A stretch of DNA of 12,260 nt from Actinomycetota bacterium (GCA_017853815.1 JAFMIT010000045.1:1-12260); one strand, 5' to 3'. Numbered from the stretch's first letter, positions 1-6,621 are shown. Translations and numbers: made by a program. The notes: generated by a model not told the origin, from the letters alone.

Positions 1-15
1 GAACTTAATGCTCAA

Positions 16-285
16 GTGCAGCCAAACTCGGGCTCGAGCCTTTCCGAGCGGGACCGTCTGCTCCTTGAATTTGAGCGCCAGTGGTGGAAATACGCTGGAG
101 CCAAAGAGAACGCAATTCGCGAACTTTTCGACATGAGCGCGACTCGCTACTACCAGGTGCTCAACGCCCTCATCGACACCGAAGAAGCTCTTGAGTTCGA
201 TCCGATGCTCGTCAAGCGACTTCGTCGCATGCGTGCTGAGCGCCAGAAGCAGCGCAGTGCCCGCCGATTGGGAATGAATCGCTAA
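16..285 (+). CDS. DUF3263 family small protein, possibly 5'-partial
   Basis: The product is 89 residues, basic and helical. Its core reads ERQWWKYAGAKENAIRELFD followed by MSATRYYQVLNALID and ends in an Arg/Lys-rich tail (KRLRRMRAERQKQRSARR). I recognise this as the DUF3263 family, conserved in actinobacteria and without an established function. The stretch from about residue 38 to 54 resembles a small helix-turn-helix, so DNA binding is possible but inferred. The listed start is a GTG at 16. The frame stays open to the left edge with no clear Shine-Dalgarno sequence, so the true start could lie outside the window. About 90 residues is normal for the family as I remember it. The stop overlaps the next start (TAATG), implying translational coupling with the HEAAH membrane protein downstream. 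Confidence 0.85.
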   Translation: MQPNSGSSLSERDRLLLEFERQWWKYAGAKENAIRELFDMSATRYYQVLNALIDTEEALEFDPMLVKRLRRMRAERQKQRSARRLGMNR

Positions 286-704
286 TGCCTCGGCGGCACC
301 ACGTCCGCTTGCTCATCAACACCCTCACTGGCATCAATCTTTTTGGTGTCTTGGTGGGGGTGTTGTCACGAGGGCGTGCTGTCTGGGATCCACGTTTCGG
401 GCTGCTGGTCTTTATCGGCTGCAAGATTCCGTGGCCGCCAGCCGCAGCGATGACTTTCGGGGACATCGTGGTTGTCCGCGCCCTGCAGTGGCAGTCACTC
501 GACGACATTCCTGTGGCGCTCATGCAGCACGAGGCGGCTCATTCGCGCCAGTACCCATTTGTTCTCGGTTTTCCCTATTTCCCGCTTTATTGGCTGTGCT
601 GTGCATATTCGTACCTTCGTTGCCGGGATTACTGGTCTTTTAACCCATTTGAGGTCAGGGCAGGGTTAGCCGAAGGCGGATATCAGAAAAGCACTTCCCC
701 TTAG
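285..704 (+). CDS. Small membrane protein with HEAAH zinc-peptidase motif
   Basis: The product is 139 residues. An N-terminal hydrophobic stretch (about 9-27) could be a membrane anchor, and a second hydrophobic aromatic-rich stretch spans about 90-113. The motif HEAAHSRQ places H82, E83 and H86 as a canonical HExxH zinc site. NPFEVRA follows, with E123 lying 37 residues after H86 as a plausible third ligand. The pattern HExxH-x-RQ, then a YR or DYW segment, then NPFE-x-x-A resembles small membrane gluzincin-like proteins related to DUF4157-type domains. That relation is from memory and unverified. The ATG overlaps the preceding TAA by one base, so the two genes are probably co-translated. 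The substrate is unknown. It may be a peptidase or an inactive relative; zinc binding is inferred from motif spacing only. Confidence 0.75.
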   Translation: MPRRHHVRLLINTLTGINLFGVLVGVLSRGRAVWDPRFGLLVFIGCKIPWPPAAAMTFGDIVVVRALQWQSLDDIPVALMQHEAAHSRQYPFVLGFPYFPLYWLCCAYSYLRCRDYWSFNPFEVRAGLAEGGYQKSTSP

Positions 705-834
705 GGGGCATTCGTGCCATACACTCGCACACGGTCAATCTGAACACCCCCTGCTTGGCGTAAGACGTGATGTGGGATGGCACTACGAACGACCCGAGTT
801 CTTCAAACGAGGCAATCGGCATCCCGCAACAATT

Positions 835-840
835 AAGGAA
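835..840 (+). promoter_or_regulatory. Ribosome binding site of the cold-shock gene
   Basis: AAGGAA lies 4 bases before the ATG at 845 and 13 bases before the in-frame ATG at 854, favouring 845. It also rejects a longer reading frame that opens at 767 and adds 26 residues not found in CspA proteins. The 140 bases between 704 and 845 contain no convincing -35/-10 pair; the nearest is a TTGGCG at 755 without a good -10. Confidence 0.65.
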
Positions 841-844
841 TGTC

Positions 845-1057
845 ATGTCAACCATGACCGGCACGGTTAAGTGGTTCAACTCAGAAAAGGGCTTCGGCTT
901 TATTTCTGTTGATGGAACCGAACGCGACGTCTTTGTTCACCACACTGCTATCCAGATGGATGGCTTCCGTGTGCTTGATCAGGATCAGCGCGTTGAGTTC
1001 GAAATCGTCGAAGGCCCTAAGGGTCCTCAGGCTGGCAACGTTCGCCACGCAAGCTGA
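845..1057 (+). CDS. CspA-family cold-shock protein
   Basis: The product is a 70-residue single cold-shock domain, the usual size for CspA-type proteins. It binds single-stranded RNA and DNA and acts as an RNA chaperone that melts structure in mRNA at low temperature or during growth transitions. After MSTMTGTVKWFNSEKG come the two nucleic-acid-binding motifs: RNP1 as KGFGFI (residues 15-20) and RNP2 as VFVHH (29-33). The C-terminal EGPKGPQAGNV is the normal last strand. The start at 845 is chosen from the AAGGAA sequence just upstream. The gene appears monocistronic because a strong terminator follows 21 bases after the stop. In some actinobacteria a csp gene sits next to groEL2; here two genes for secreted proteins lie between them. 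Family assignment is secure, but which paralogue it is cannot be told. Confidence 0.97.
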   Translation: MSTMTGTVKWFNSEKGFGFISVDGTERDVFVHHTAIQMDGFRVLDQDQRVEFEIVEGPKGPQAGNVRHAS

Positions 1058-1073
1058 CGTCGTACCGAACGCA

Positions 1074-1115
1074 AGCAGGGCGGTTGTATCGAGAGATACA
1101 ACCGCCTTGTTACTT
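1074..1115 (+). terminator. Strong intrinsic terminator of the csp gene
   Basis: GGCGGTTGTATC (1079-1090) is the exact reverse complement of GATACAACCGCC (1095-1106), giving a perfect 12-bp stem with a GAGA tetraloop. The stem can extend by five more pairs, including two G-U, out to 1074 and 1111. The trailing sequence TTGTTACTTT is T-rich. It ends the csp transcript and lies directly against the start of the protease gene. Confidence 0.88.
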
Positions 1116-1122
1116 TGTGGCA

Positions 1123-2565
1123 GTGAATAGGGGCTTGGGACGCGGACGTTGGGCTGTGCTGGTGGCACTTCTCTTCGCGTTACTCGTTCCGCAGTACGCC
1201 TCTGCCATTACTAACGCTGACAAAGTCAGTGTCTTGCCAGACGAAGCGCCGTGGATGGTGTCGCTCTGGCGAACAGATTCGAATTTGGATCGCCTTGCTG
1301 ATGGCTACGCATGCGGTGGCGCACTCATCGACGCCTACACCGTCATTACAGCGGCGCACTGTATGGATTCGCTCTCCGATACCAACTTCTCTGTTGTGCT
1401 TGGACAGCGCTACGCGTCGAGTCGTGGCACGGTTGCCCAAGCTCGCACGGTGACCTACTACCCGCGATACCGCATCGGCAGTTATCTCTTCGATCTAGCG
1501 ATTATTGACTTGTACGAACCGATCACTATCGCGAAGTACCTCAGAGTTGCGACAAACCAAGAAGTCACTTATCTCTTGCGAAAGCCATCAGTGCTTTATG
1601 GCTGGGGTGAAAACGAGCGCAAGAAACTGCCGACCATGCTGCGACGAGCTGTGCAGTTCGACATGTCGAAGATCGCCAAACAGTATTTCGGCGACTTCAC
1701 TTTCCGAACGCAGTTTGCGGCCGGCCGTCTCAATGCGAATCGCTCATTTACCGGTGCCTGCAATCTCGATTCAGGTTCTCCGCTTGTAGGCACTGTTAAC
1801 GGCAAACAAGTTCTCATGGGCATCGCGTCGTATGGATCTCTGAAGTCGTGCACCACCAGAACGCCGAGAGTTTTCACTCGCACGAGTTGGTTCGGTCCGT
1901 GGATTGCCAAGATCCAGGCACTGAATACCGAAGCGCGCGCGAACGCAGCGGTGGATTACTCAACCGCTTTGTACTTTGGCAGCGGCCAAAACCAACTGCC
2001 AGTCAGCACTGGTGTGTGGGCCGACGAACGCGGCTTCATTTCTCAGCGAGCTGTCTTTGGAACCGAAGGTGCAATCGCGGGCGTTGGAGATCTGCAGTCT
2101 TTAGATGCGTATGCACTCGCGCCGTCTCAGAGCGGAGATGACTTCGTACTGGATGTCTCATCGCGTACCAGCTGGTCAGGCGATGTATGTGCATGGAGAG
2201 ATTTAGCCAACATCAACGCCGCGCCAGCTCTAACGCTCAGTATTCGTGCCAGCGAGGGTGTCCGTGTGGCTACGGCTCTCAAGATTAGCTACACCGCGAA
2301 TTCCGTAGATTGCTTTTCTCCCGCGGGCAACCTGATGACTGTTACTGGAATCAATGGACAGTCTGTGCCACAAGCTTGCCTTCCGAGACTTCAGATGACT
2401 GAGGCTGGACGACTTCGCATCGTGTTGCAGGCGAACTGCTTCACTAGTCTGTCGAAAGCGATGCTGCGGCTTCAACTGCGCACTGGAAGCACGAATGAAG
2501 TGGAGCCAGGTGTCGACGCCTGGGCCGGGCCATTCAACTTGCAGTACCCCGCAAGCCCGCAATAG
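1123..2565 (+). CDS. Secreted S1-family (chymotrypsin-fold) serine protease with extra C-terminal domain
   Basis: Numbered from the GTG at 1123, the product has 480 residues. Residues 1-28 form a Sec signal peptide ending in ASA. Mature protein would begin ITNADK, resembling the IVGG terminus of active S1 enzymes. The triad is visible: H79 in TAAHC, D124 in FDLAII, and S217 in ACNLDSGSPL. The canonical GDSGGP is changed to LDSGSP, with Leu at the position equivalent to chymotrypsin 193. The position equivalent to 189 is Gly (G211), arguing against trypsin-like Arg/Lys preference. The protease domain ends near residue 270. About 200 further residues, with four cysteines, match nothing I recognise. 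A frame extending back to 1084 is rejected because it begins inside the csp terminator. GTG at 1117 or TTG at 1135 are alternatives; no clear Shine-Dalgarno is present, so the message may be leaderless. It converges on the next gene with a 6-bp gap. Confidence 0.85.
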   Translation: MNRGLGRGRWAVLVALLFALLVPQYASAITNADKVSVLPDEAPWMVSLWRTDSNLDRLADGYACGGALIDAYTVITAAHCMDSLSDTNFSVVLGQRYASSRGTVAQARTVTYYPRYRIGSYLFDLAIIDLYEPITIAKYLRVATNQEVTYLLRKPSVLYGWGENERKKLPTMLRRAVQFDMSKIAKQYFGDFTFRTQFAAGRLNANRSFTGACNLDSGSPLVGTVNGKQVLMGIASYGSLKSCTTRTPRVFTRTSWFGPWIAKIQALNTEARANAAVDYSTALYFGSGQNQLPVSTGVWADERGFISQRAVFGTEGAIAGVGDLQSLDAYALAPSQSGDDFVLDVSSRTSWSGDVCAWRDLANINAAPALTLSIRASEGVRVATALKISYTANSVDCFSPAGNLMTVTGINGQSVPQACLPRLQMTEAGRLRIVLQANCFTSLSKAMLRLQLRTGSTNEVEPGVDAWAGPFNLQYPASPQ

Positions 2566-2571
2566 CGCGGT

Positions 2572-4680
2572 TTAGCGCGCGACGAACGACAGGTTTGGTG
2601 TCGGTGCCGATGCGCCGCCTGAGTTGTAAGCGAAGACCTTCGCCACATACTTGGTGCCAGTCGTCAATCCTTTGACCGTGCCGAATGACTTGTTCGCAGC
2701 AACTGTGACTTCTTTAAAAGGCACATTCAGGTTCGTTGTCTTGTAAATGCGCACAACGTAGAAGAGCAGTTTGGTTTGGCCAGCGGAACGCGGTCCCGTC
2801 CACTTGACCGTGACTTGCTTGGAGCCAAGTTTGAGACTCGCTGCGCGGGGACTCGTCGGTGCAACGGTTGCCGCCGTTTTCAAACTGTTTGCGATGGGGT
2901 AGGTGCCCACAAAGCCGTCGCGATTACGCACCACGATGTTGACGCTGTACTCAGTATCAGAAAGCAGTCCCGTCACCACGCATGGATTTGCGACGCATTC
3001 AACCGTCTTGCCCGTAGGGCTCGACTTTGCTTTGACCTGGATGAAGTATTTGGTGATGACGCTGCCACCGTTATCGGCTGGCGGACTGAAGGTGATCTTC
3101 AGCGACGTCATCTTGGTGACGATAAACATGTTGGTCGGAATTGATGGAGCATGTGGCACGTAGACCGTGAACGATGTGGTGGAAAAGAATTCTTCGAAGT
3201 AGGTACCTGAGACGGTGCTGTCTGGGACGTATGTCTCGACAGTGCAGGTGCCGATGGCCTTCAACAGCATCAAGCCATTGCCATCGGTCGTACACACGTC
3301 TGGAGTGAGTGAGCTATACGAAGCCGATGCACTCGTAAATTCTGCGAACACGCTTGGCACGAGCGCTGTGGTGTCGTAGGCGTTGAGATCGACGGCGTCT
3401 GGATATGTCAACAATGCAACCGCCGGCCGAACATTCGCGGCCGCTGACTTCTCGACCGCTCCAGCGTCATTGTTCGGCAGGAATGCCGCATCCGCCGCAG
3501 GGCGAGCATTACCCATTTGGTCTTTGTTCAGAGAATTCACATCGGTTGCGATGTAATCGATTGCAGCGCTTCCGGTGAGAAGTCGGAAGTGCGGGATACC
3601 GACGTTAGCTGGAATGAATAGCCGACCAATGCGCAATTGGCTGTAGGTCACATAACCACTCGTTGTTGCGCCGGCCCCGGCAGTAAAGGCGCTGACGCCA
3701 CTGCAGCCCAGACTCGTGACGAGGTTTCCAAATCCCATGCTCACGGTGTTGTCGCACACAGGTGTCTGATGAGATTTCTGTGCAAGCACTGAGTTGCGAA
3801 CTGTGATTCGGTTACCCGAGATCACCGAGCCCGCGCCGTAGTTGTCGACTGCTGTGATGTAGTTGAGTGCGGTGGTGCCAGTCGCGTCGAAAGCGACGGC
3901 GCCCGCGCCAGTGCTTGCTGCGTTGTTGTTGAACGTTGTGTTGGTGACAGTGATCGTGTTGTTGCCAGCGTTGAAGATCGCGCCACCGTTGGTGTGTGCA
4001 GCATTGCTAATGAAGCTGCTCGATTCGATTGCTACTGAAGCACCGGAGGCTGCGGTGACTGCGATGCCTGCGCCCGATCCACCCGCGAGGTTGTCGCGGA
4101 CGACAGACTTTGAAAGTTGTAGTTGTCCCGAGGCGACTTTGATGGCGCCACCGCATGCGCCGGCTGCAGCGCAGTTGTCGCCTGCTCCAGCCGCAACACC
4201 GTTCGCAATCGTGACGCCCGTGATGCTCACAGTGTCGGTCACGCCAGCAGCAATGATGAATGGTCGAACGAGAGTGCCACCTGAAATCAATGGGCGAAGT
4301 GCCGTGACATTGGTCTGACCGGTGATGCTCAAAGGCACGGTCGCCTGAAGTGTGCGAGCGTTCGGATCACCTGTGACTGCCAAGGTGCTCAAGTCGAAGG
4401 TCGCTCGAGTCTGGGAGCCGTTGTTGCAGATGATGATCGAGTCACCAGCTTGGGCTGAATTAACCGCCGTGCGCAGGCCCGTTTCGCCAGCGTACGTAGC
4501 CAAGTTTCCGGGTGTCGTGGGGCAGCCGGTCGCTGTAGTTGGGTCGTTGGTGACCTGAAGCTTGTAGGTCCCGTTGTCGACGACCCAGATGGTCCGAGCG
4601 CCAACAGCAGATGCAGCAGGCACGAGCGTCGCCGCGGCGAGCAGGCTGGCGGTGGTGATGACCAGGACTTTGCGAAACAT
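2572..4680 (-). CDS. Secreted right-handed beta-helix protein with two C-terminal FN3 domains
   Basis: The product has 702 residues starting at MFRK (ATG at 4680), preceded by GAGGGG. Residues 1-25 form a signal peptide ending in ASA. Residues about 30-290 are rich in short Asn, Thr, Gly and Val repeats (patterns such as NTTFNNNAAS and ITVRNSVLA) typical of a right-handed parallel beta-helix, as in pectate-lyase-like surface proteins. Residues about 290-410, with GSAAIDYIATD, then DQMGNARP, then NNDAGAVE, resemble the domain often annotated choice-of-anchor Q. About 410-508 is unassigned. Two fibronectin type III domains follow, about 512-602 and 605-702. There is no LPXTG motif or C-terminal membrane segment, so it is either released or held non-covalently. 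A role in adhesion or polysaccharide binding is plausible but unproven. No catalytic residues for a lyase can be identified by eye. Confidence 0.85.
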   Translation of the reverse strand: MFRKVLVITTASLLAAATLVPAASAVGARTIWVVDNGTYKLQVTNDPTTATGCPTTPGNLATYAGETGLRTAVNSAQAGDSIIICNNGSQTRATFDLSTLAVTGDPNARTLQATVPLSITGQTNVTALRPLISGGTLVRPFIIAAGVTDTVSITGVTIANGVAAGAGDNCAAAGACGGAIKVASGQLQLSKSVVRDNLAGGSGAGIAVTAASGASVAIESSSFISNAAHTNGGAIFNAGNNTITVTNTTFNNNAASTGAGAVAFDATGTTALNYITAVDNYGAGSVISGNRITVRNSVLAQKSHQTPVCDNTVSMGFGNLVTSLGCSGVSAFTAGAGATTSGYVTYSQLRIGRLFIPANVGIPHFRLLTGSAAIDYIATDVNSLNKDQMGNARPAADAAFLPNNDAGAVEKSAAANVRPAVALLTYPDAVDLNAYDTTALVPSVFAEFTSASASYSSLTPDVCTTDGNGLMLLKAIGTCTVETYVPDSTVSGTYFEEFFSTTSFTVYVPHAPSIPTNMFIVTKMTSLKITFSPPADNGGSVITKYFIQVKAKSSPTGKTVECVANPCVVTGLLSDTEYSVNIVVRNRDGFVGTYPIANSLKTAATVAPTSPRAASLKLGSKQVTVKWTGPRSAGQTKLLFYVVRIYKTTNLNVPFKEVTVAANKSFGTVKGLTTGTKYVAKVFAYNSGGASAPTPNLSFVAR

Positions 4681-4684
4681 GAGA

Positions 4685-4690
4685 CCCCTC
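4685..4690 (-). promoter_or_regulatory. Ribosome binding site of the beta-helix gene
   Basis: Read on the minus strand, GAGGGG ends 4 bases before the ATG at 4680. It supports the MFRK start and rejects an 11-residue N-terminal extension to 4713, which would place charged and proline residues before the signal peptide. Confidence 0.7.
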
Positions 4691-4762
4691 GGAATAGGGG
4701 CCAATTCTCGCACCCATTTCCTGTGAGTCTCCTCAGAGATTGGTCACGATGGGGACTCTCGA

Positions 4763-4789
4763 TTTGCACTCTCGGGGGGAGAGTGCCAA
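4763..4789 (+). promoter_or_regulatory. CIRCE operator 1 (HrcA binding site)
   Basis: TTTGCACTC, nine bases, GAGTGCCAA matches the CIRCE consensus TTAGCACTC-N9-GAGTGCTAA with one mismatch in each arm and the exact nine-base spacer. HrcA binds CIRCE and represses chaperone genes until heat shock. This copy overlaps the likely -35 region of groEL. Confidence 0.93.
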
Positions 4790-4793
4790 GAAT
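4764..4793 (+). promoter_or_regulatory. Candidate groEL promoter embedded in the CIRCE region
   Basis: TTGCAC (4764-4769) and AAGAAT (4788-4793) are separated by 18 bases. The -35 lies in CIRCE 1, and initiation near 4800 would fall at the start of CIRCE 2, an arrangement that suits repression by HrcA. The -10 match is only moderate, so the assignment is tentative. Confidence 0.4.
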
Positions 4794-4797
4794 TGCG

Positions 4798-4824
4798 TTA
4801 GCACTCTCGGGCTGAGAGTGATAA
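4798..4824 (+). promoter_or_regulatory. CIRCE operator 2 (HrcA binding site)
   Basis: TTAGCACTC, nine bases, GAGTGATAA matches 17 of 18 consensus arm positions with the exact spacer. The second copy begins 8 bases after the first ends. Tandem CIRCE copies ahead of groEL genes are known in actinobacteria. Confidence 0.95.
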
Positions 4825-4861
4825 CTCGCAGCCCAGAGGAGCAATCCACGGGAATATGTCC

Positions 4862-4883
4862 GAATTTCAGAAGGGCGAAATTC
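4862..4883 (+). other. Inverted repeat in the groEL leader
   Basis: GAATTTC (4862-4868) and GAAATTC (4877-4883) are perfect 7-bp complementary arms around an eight-base loop containing AAGGG. The repeat lies downstream of both CIRCE elements and about 70 bases before the groEL start, so it would be transcribed. It may be an mRNA-stabilising hairpin or chance; no T-tract follows, so it is not a terminator. Confidence 0.45.
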
Positions 4884-4940
4884 AGATGTGTTCGGCCGTC
4901 GCGGGCTGTGGATGCTCAAGATGTCACCACCACTCGTTCT

Positions 4941-4946
4941 GGAGGA
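4941..4946 (+). promoter_or_regulatory. Ribosome binding site of groEL
   Basis: GGAGGA lies 9 bases before the ATG at 4956 and decides the start. A frame opening at a GTG at 4740 would add 72 residues translated through the CIRCE elements and is rejected. Confidence 0.85.
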
Positions 4947-4955
4947 CCAGTACCG

Positions 4956-6575
4956 ATGGCAAAAATCATCGCATTCGACGAAGAAGCTCGCCGCGCACTT
5001 GAGCGCGGAATGAACGTTCTCGCAGATGCCGTCAAAGTCACGCTCGGCCCTAAGGGTCGCAACGTCGTGTTGGAGAAGAAGTGGGGCGCTCCCACCATCA
5101 CCAACGACGGTGTCTCGATTGCAAAAGAAATTGAACTTGAAGATCCGTACGAGAAAATCGGCGCGGAGCTCGTCAAGGAAGTCGCCAAGAAGACTGACGA
5201 CGTCGCTGGCGATGGCACGACCACCGCAACCGTTCTTGCACAGGCACTCGTTCGCGAAGGTCTTCGCAACGTGGCCGCCGGTGCAAACCCGATGTCTCTG
5301 AAGAAGGGCATCGAAGCCGCAGTTGAAGCACTCAGTGCTGAATTGCTCGCGATGGCAAAGCCAGTCGAGAGCAAAGAACAAATTGCTGCAACTGCATCGA
5401 TCTCTGCCGCTGACACTGTTATCGGCGAGAAGATTGCTGAAGCAATGGACAAGGTCGGCAAAGAAGGCGTCATCACCGTCGAAGAAAGCAACACTTTCGG
5501 TATCGAGCTTGAACTCACTGAAGGTATGCGCTTCGACAAGGGCTACATCTCGCCATACTTCGTCACCGATCCAGAGCGCATGGAAGCAGTGCTTGAAGAT
5601 CCGTACATCCTTTTGGCAAACCAGAAGATCAGCGCCATCAAGGACTTGCTCCCTATCCTCGAGCGCGTCATGCAGTCGGGTAAGCCGCTCTTCATCATTG
5701 CTGAAGATCTTGAAGGCGAAGCTCTTGCGACTCTCGTCGTGAACAAGATTCGCGGCATTTTCCGTGCGGTCGCAGTCAAAGCTCCTGGCTTTGGTGATCG
5801 CCGCAAGGCAATGCTTCAGGACATCGCCATCCTCACCGGTGGCCAGGTCATCAGCGAAGAAGTTGGCCTCAAGCTTGAAAACACTGGCCTTGAACTGCTC
5901 GGCCGTGCGCACAAAGTTGTTGTCACCAAGGACGAAACGACCATCGTTACTGGCGCTGGCGATGCAGATCAGATTGCTGGTCGCGTCAACCAGATTCGCG
6001 CAGAAATCGAAAAGTCAGACAGCGACTATGACCGCGAGAAGTTGCAAGAGCGTTTGGCCAAGTTGGCCGGCGGTGTTGCAGTGATCAAGGCTGGCGCGGC
6101 AACTGAAGTTGAACTCAAGGAACGCAAGCACCGCATCGAGGACGCAGTTCGCAACGCGAAGGCTGCAGTTGAAGAAGGCATCGTCGCTGGCGGCGGCGTT
6201 GCGTTGATTCAGGCCGCCGAAGGTGCATTCGCAAAGCTCAACCTCACCGGTGACGAAGCGACTGGCGCTGCGATTGTTCGCGTCGCCATCGAAGCGCCGT
6301 TGAAGCAGATCGCCATCAACGCTGGTCTCGAAGGCGGCGTCGTTGTTGAGAAGGTGCGCAACCTTGAGCCAGGATTTGGTCTCAATGCGGCCACTGGCGA
6401 ATACGTCGACCTCATCAAGGCGGGCATCATTGATCCTGCCAAGGTGACACGTTCGGCCTTGCTCAACGCAGCATCAATCGCTGGCCTGTTCTTGACGACC
6501 GAATGCGTTGTCGCGGACAAGCCAGAACCCAAGGGCGCGGCTCCTGCCGGCGGTCCAGGGGACATGGACTTCTAG
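4956..6575 (+). CDS. groL: Chaperonin GroEL, 60 kDa subunit (GroEL2 type)
   Basis: The product has 539 residues and is full length. It forms the double-ring cytosolic chaperonin that folds client proteins with GroES using ATP. The start MAKIIAFDEEARRALERG, the phosphate-binding TLGPKGRNV (about 29-37), GDGTTTATVLA (from G85, with D86 equivalent to E. coli D87), and RIEDAVRNAKAAVEEG, whose D396 is equivalent to the ATPase residue D398, are all intact, as is AGGGVAL. The C-terminus ends GGPGDMDF and lacks the Gly-Gly-Met repeats of E. coli. No groES is adjacent, matching the common actinobacterial pattern in which a stand-alone groEL2 lies apart from the groES-groEL1 operon. Two CIRCE copies indicate HrcA control and heat induction. 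A strong terminator follows 11 bases after the stop. Confidence 0.98.
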   Translation: MAKIIAFDEEARRALERGMNVLADAVKVTLGPKGRNVVLEKKWGAPTITNDGVSIAKEIELEDPYEKIGAELVKEVAKKTDDVAGDGTTTATVLAQALVREGLRNVAAGANPMSLKKGIEAAVEALSAELLAMAKPVESKEQIAATASISAADTVIGEKIAEAMDKVGKEGVITVEESNTFGIELELTEGMRFDKGYISPYFVTDPERMEAVLEDPYILLANQKISAIKDLLPILERVMQSGKPLFIIAEDLEGEALATLVVNKIRGIFRAVAVKAPGFGDRRKAMLQDIAILTGGQVISEEVGLKLENTGLELLGRAHKVVVTKDETTIVTGAGDADQIAGRVNQIRAEIEKSDSDYDREKLQERLAKLAGGVAVIKAGAATEVELKERKHRIEDAVRNAKAAVEEGIVAGGGVALIQAAEGAFAKLNLTGDEATGAAIVRVAIEAPLKQIAINAGLEGGVVVEKVRNLEPGFGLNAATGEYVDLIKAGIIDPAKVTRSALLNAASIAGLFLTTECVVADKPEPKGAAPAGGPGDMDF

Positions 6576-6586
6576 TCAACGGAGTC

Positions 6587-6621
6587 ATAAAGGGGCGGCC
6601 TCGGCCGCCCCTTTATCGTTT
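6587..6621 (+). terminator. Intrinsic terminator after groEL
   Basis: ATAAAGGGGCGGCC (6587-6600) is the exact reverse complement of GGCCGCCCCTTTAT (6603-6616), separated by only TC. In practice the loop opens by one or two pairs. The descending arm ends in TTTAT followed by CGTTT, and the rising arm begins with ATAAA, so it may act in both directions. Confidence 0.88.

Noticed and set aside
697..707. CCCC-TTA-GGGG at the end of the HEAAH gene
   Set aside because: A four-pair stem without a T-tract overlapping the stop codon; too weak to call a terminator.
2566..2580. GCGCG repeats flanking TTTA between the convergent protease and beta-helix genes
   Set aside because: The possible stem is only about five pairs with no T-tract and overlaps the beta-helix stop codon, so a bidirectional terminator is not supported.
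4740..4955. N-terminal extension of GroEL from a GTG at 4740
   Set aside because: It would be translated through both CIRCE operators and the likely promoter. GroEL begins MAKIIAFD at 4956 with GGAGGA before it.
4916..5539. Minus-strand frame of 207 codons inside groEL
   Set aside because: Ser/Ala-rich low-information translation opposite a highly conserved gene; no ribosome binding site or domain.
4389..5912. Long minus-strand reading frame of 507 codons across groEL and the divergent region
   Set aside because: It is antisense to groEL, crosses both CIRCE elements and the end of the beta-helix gene, and shows no recognisable domain. Long antisense frames are common opposite biased coding sequence.
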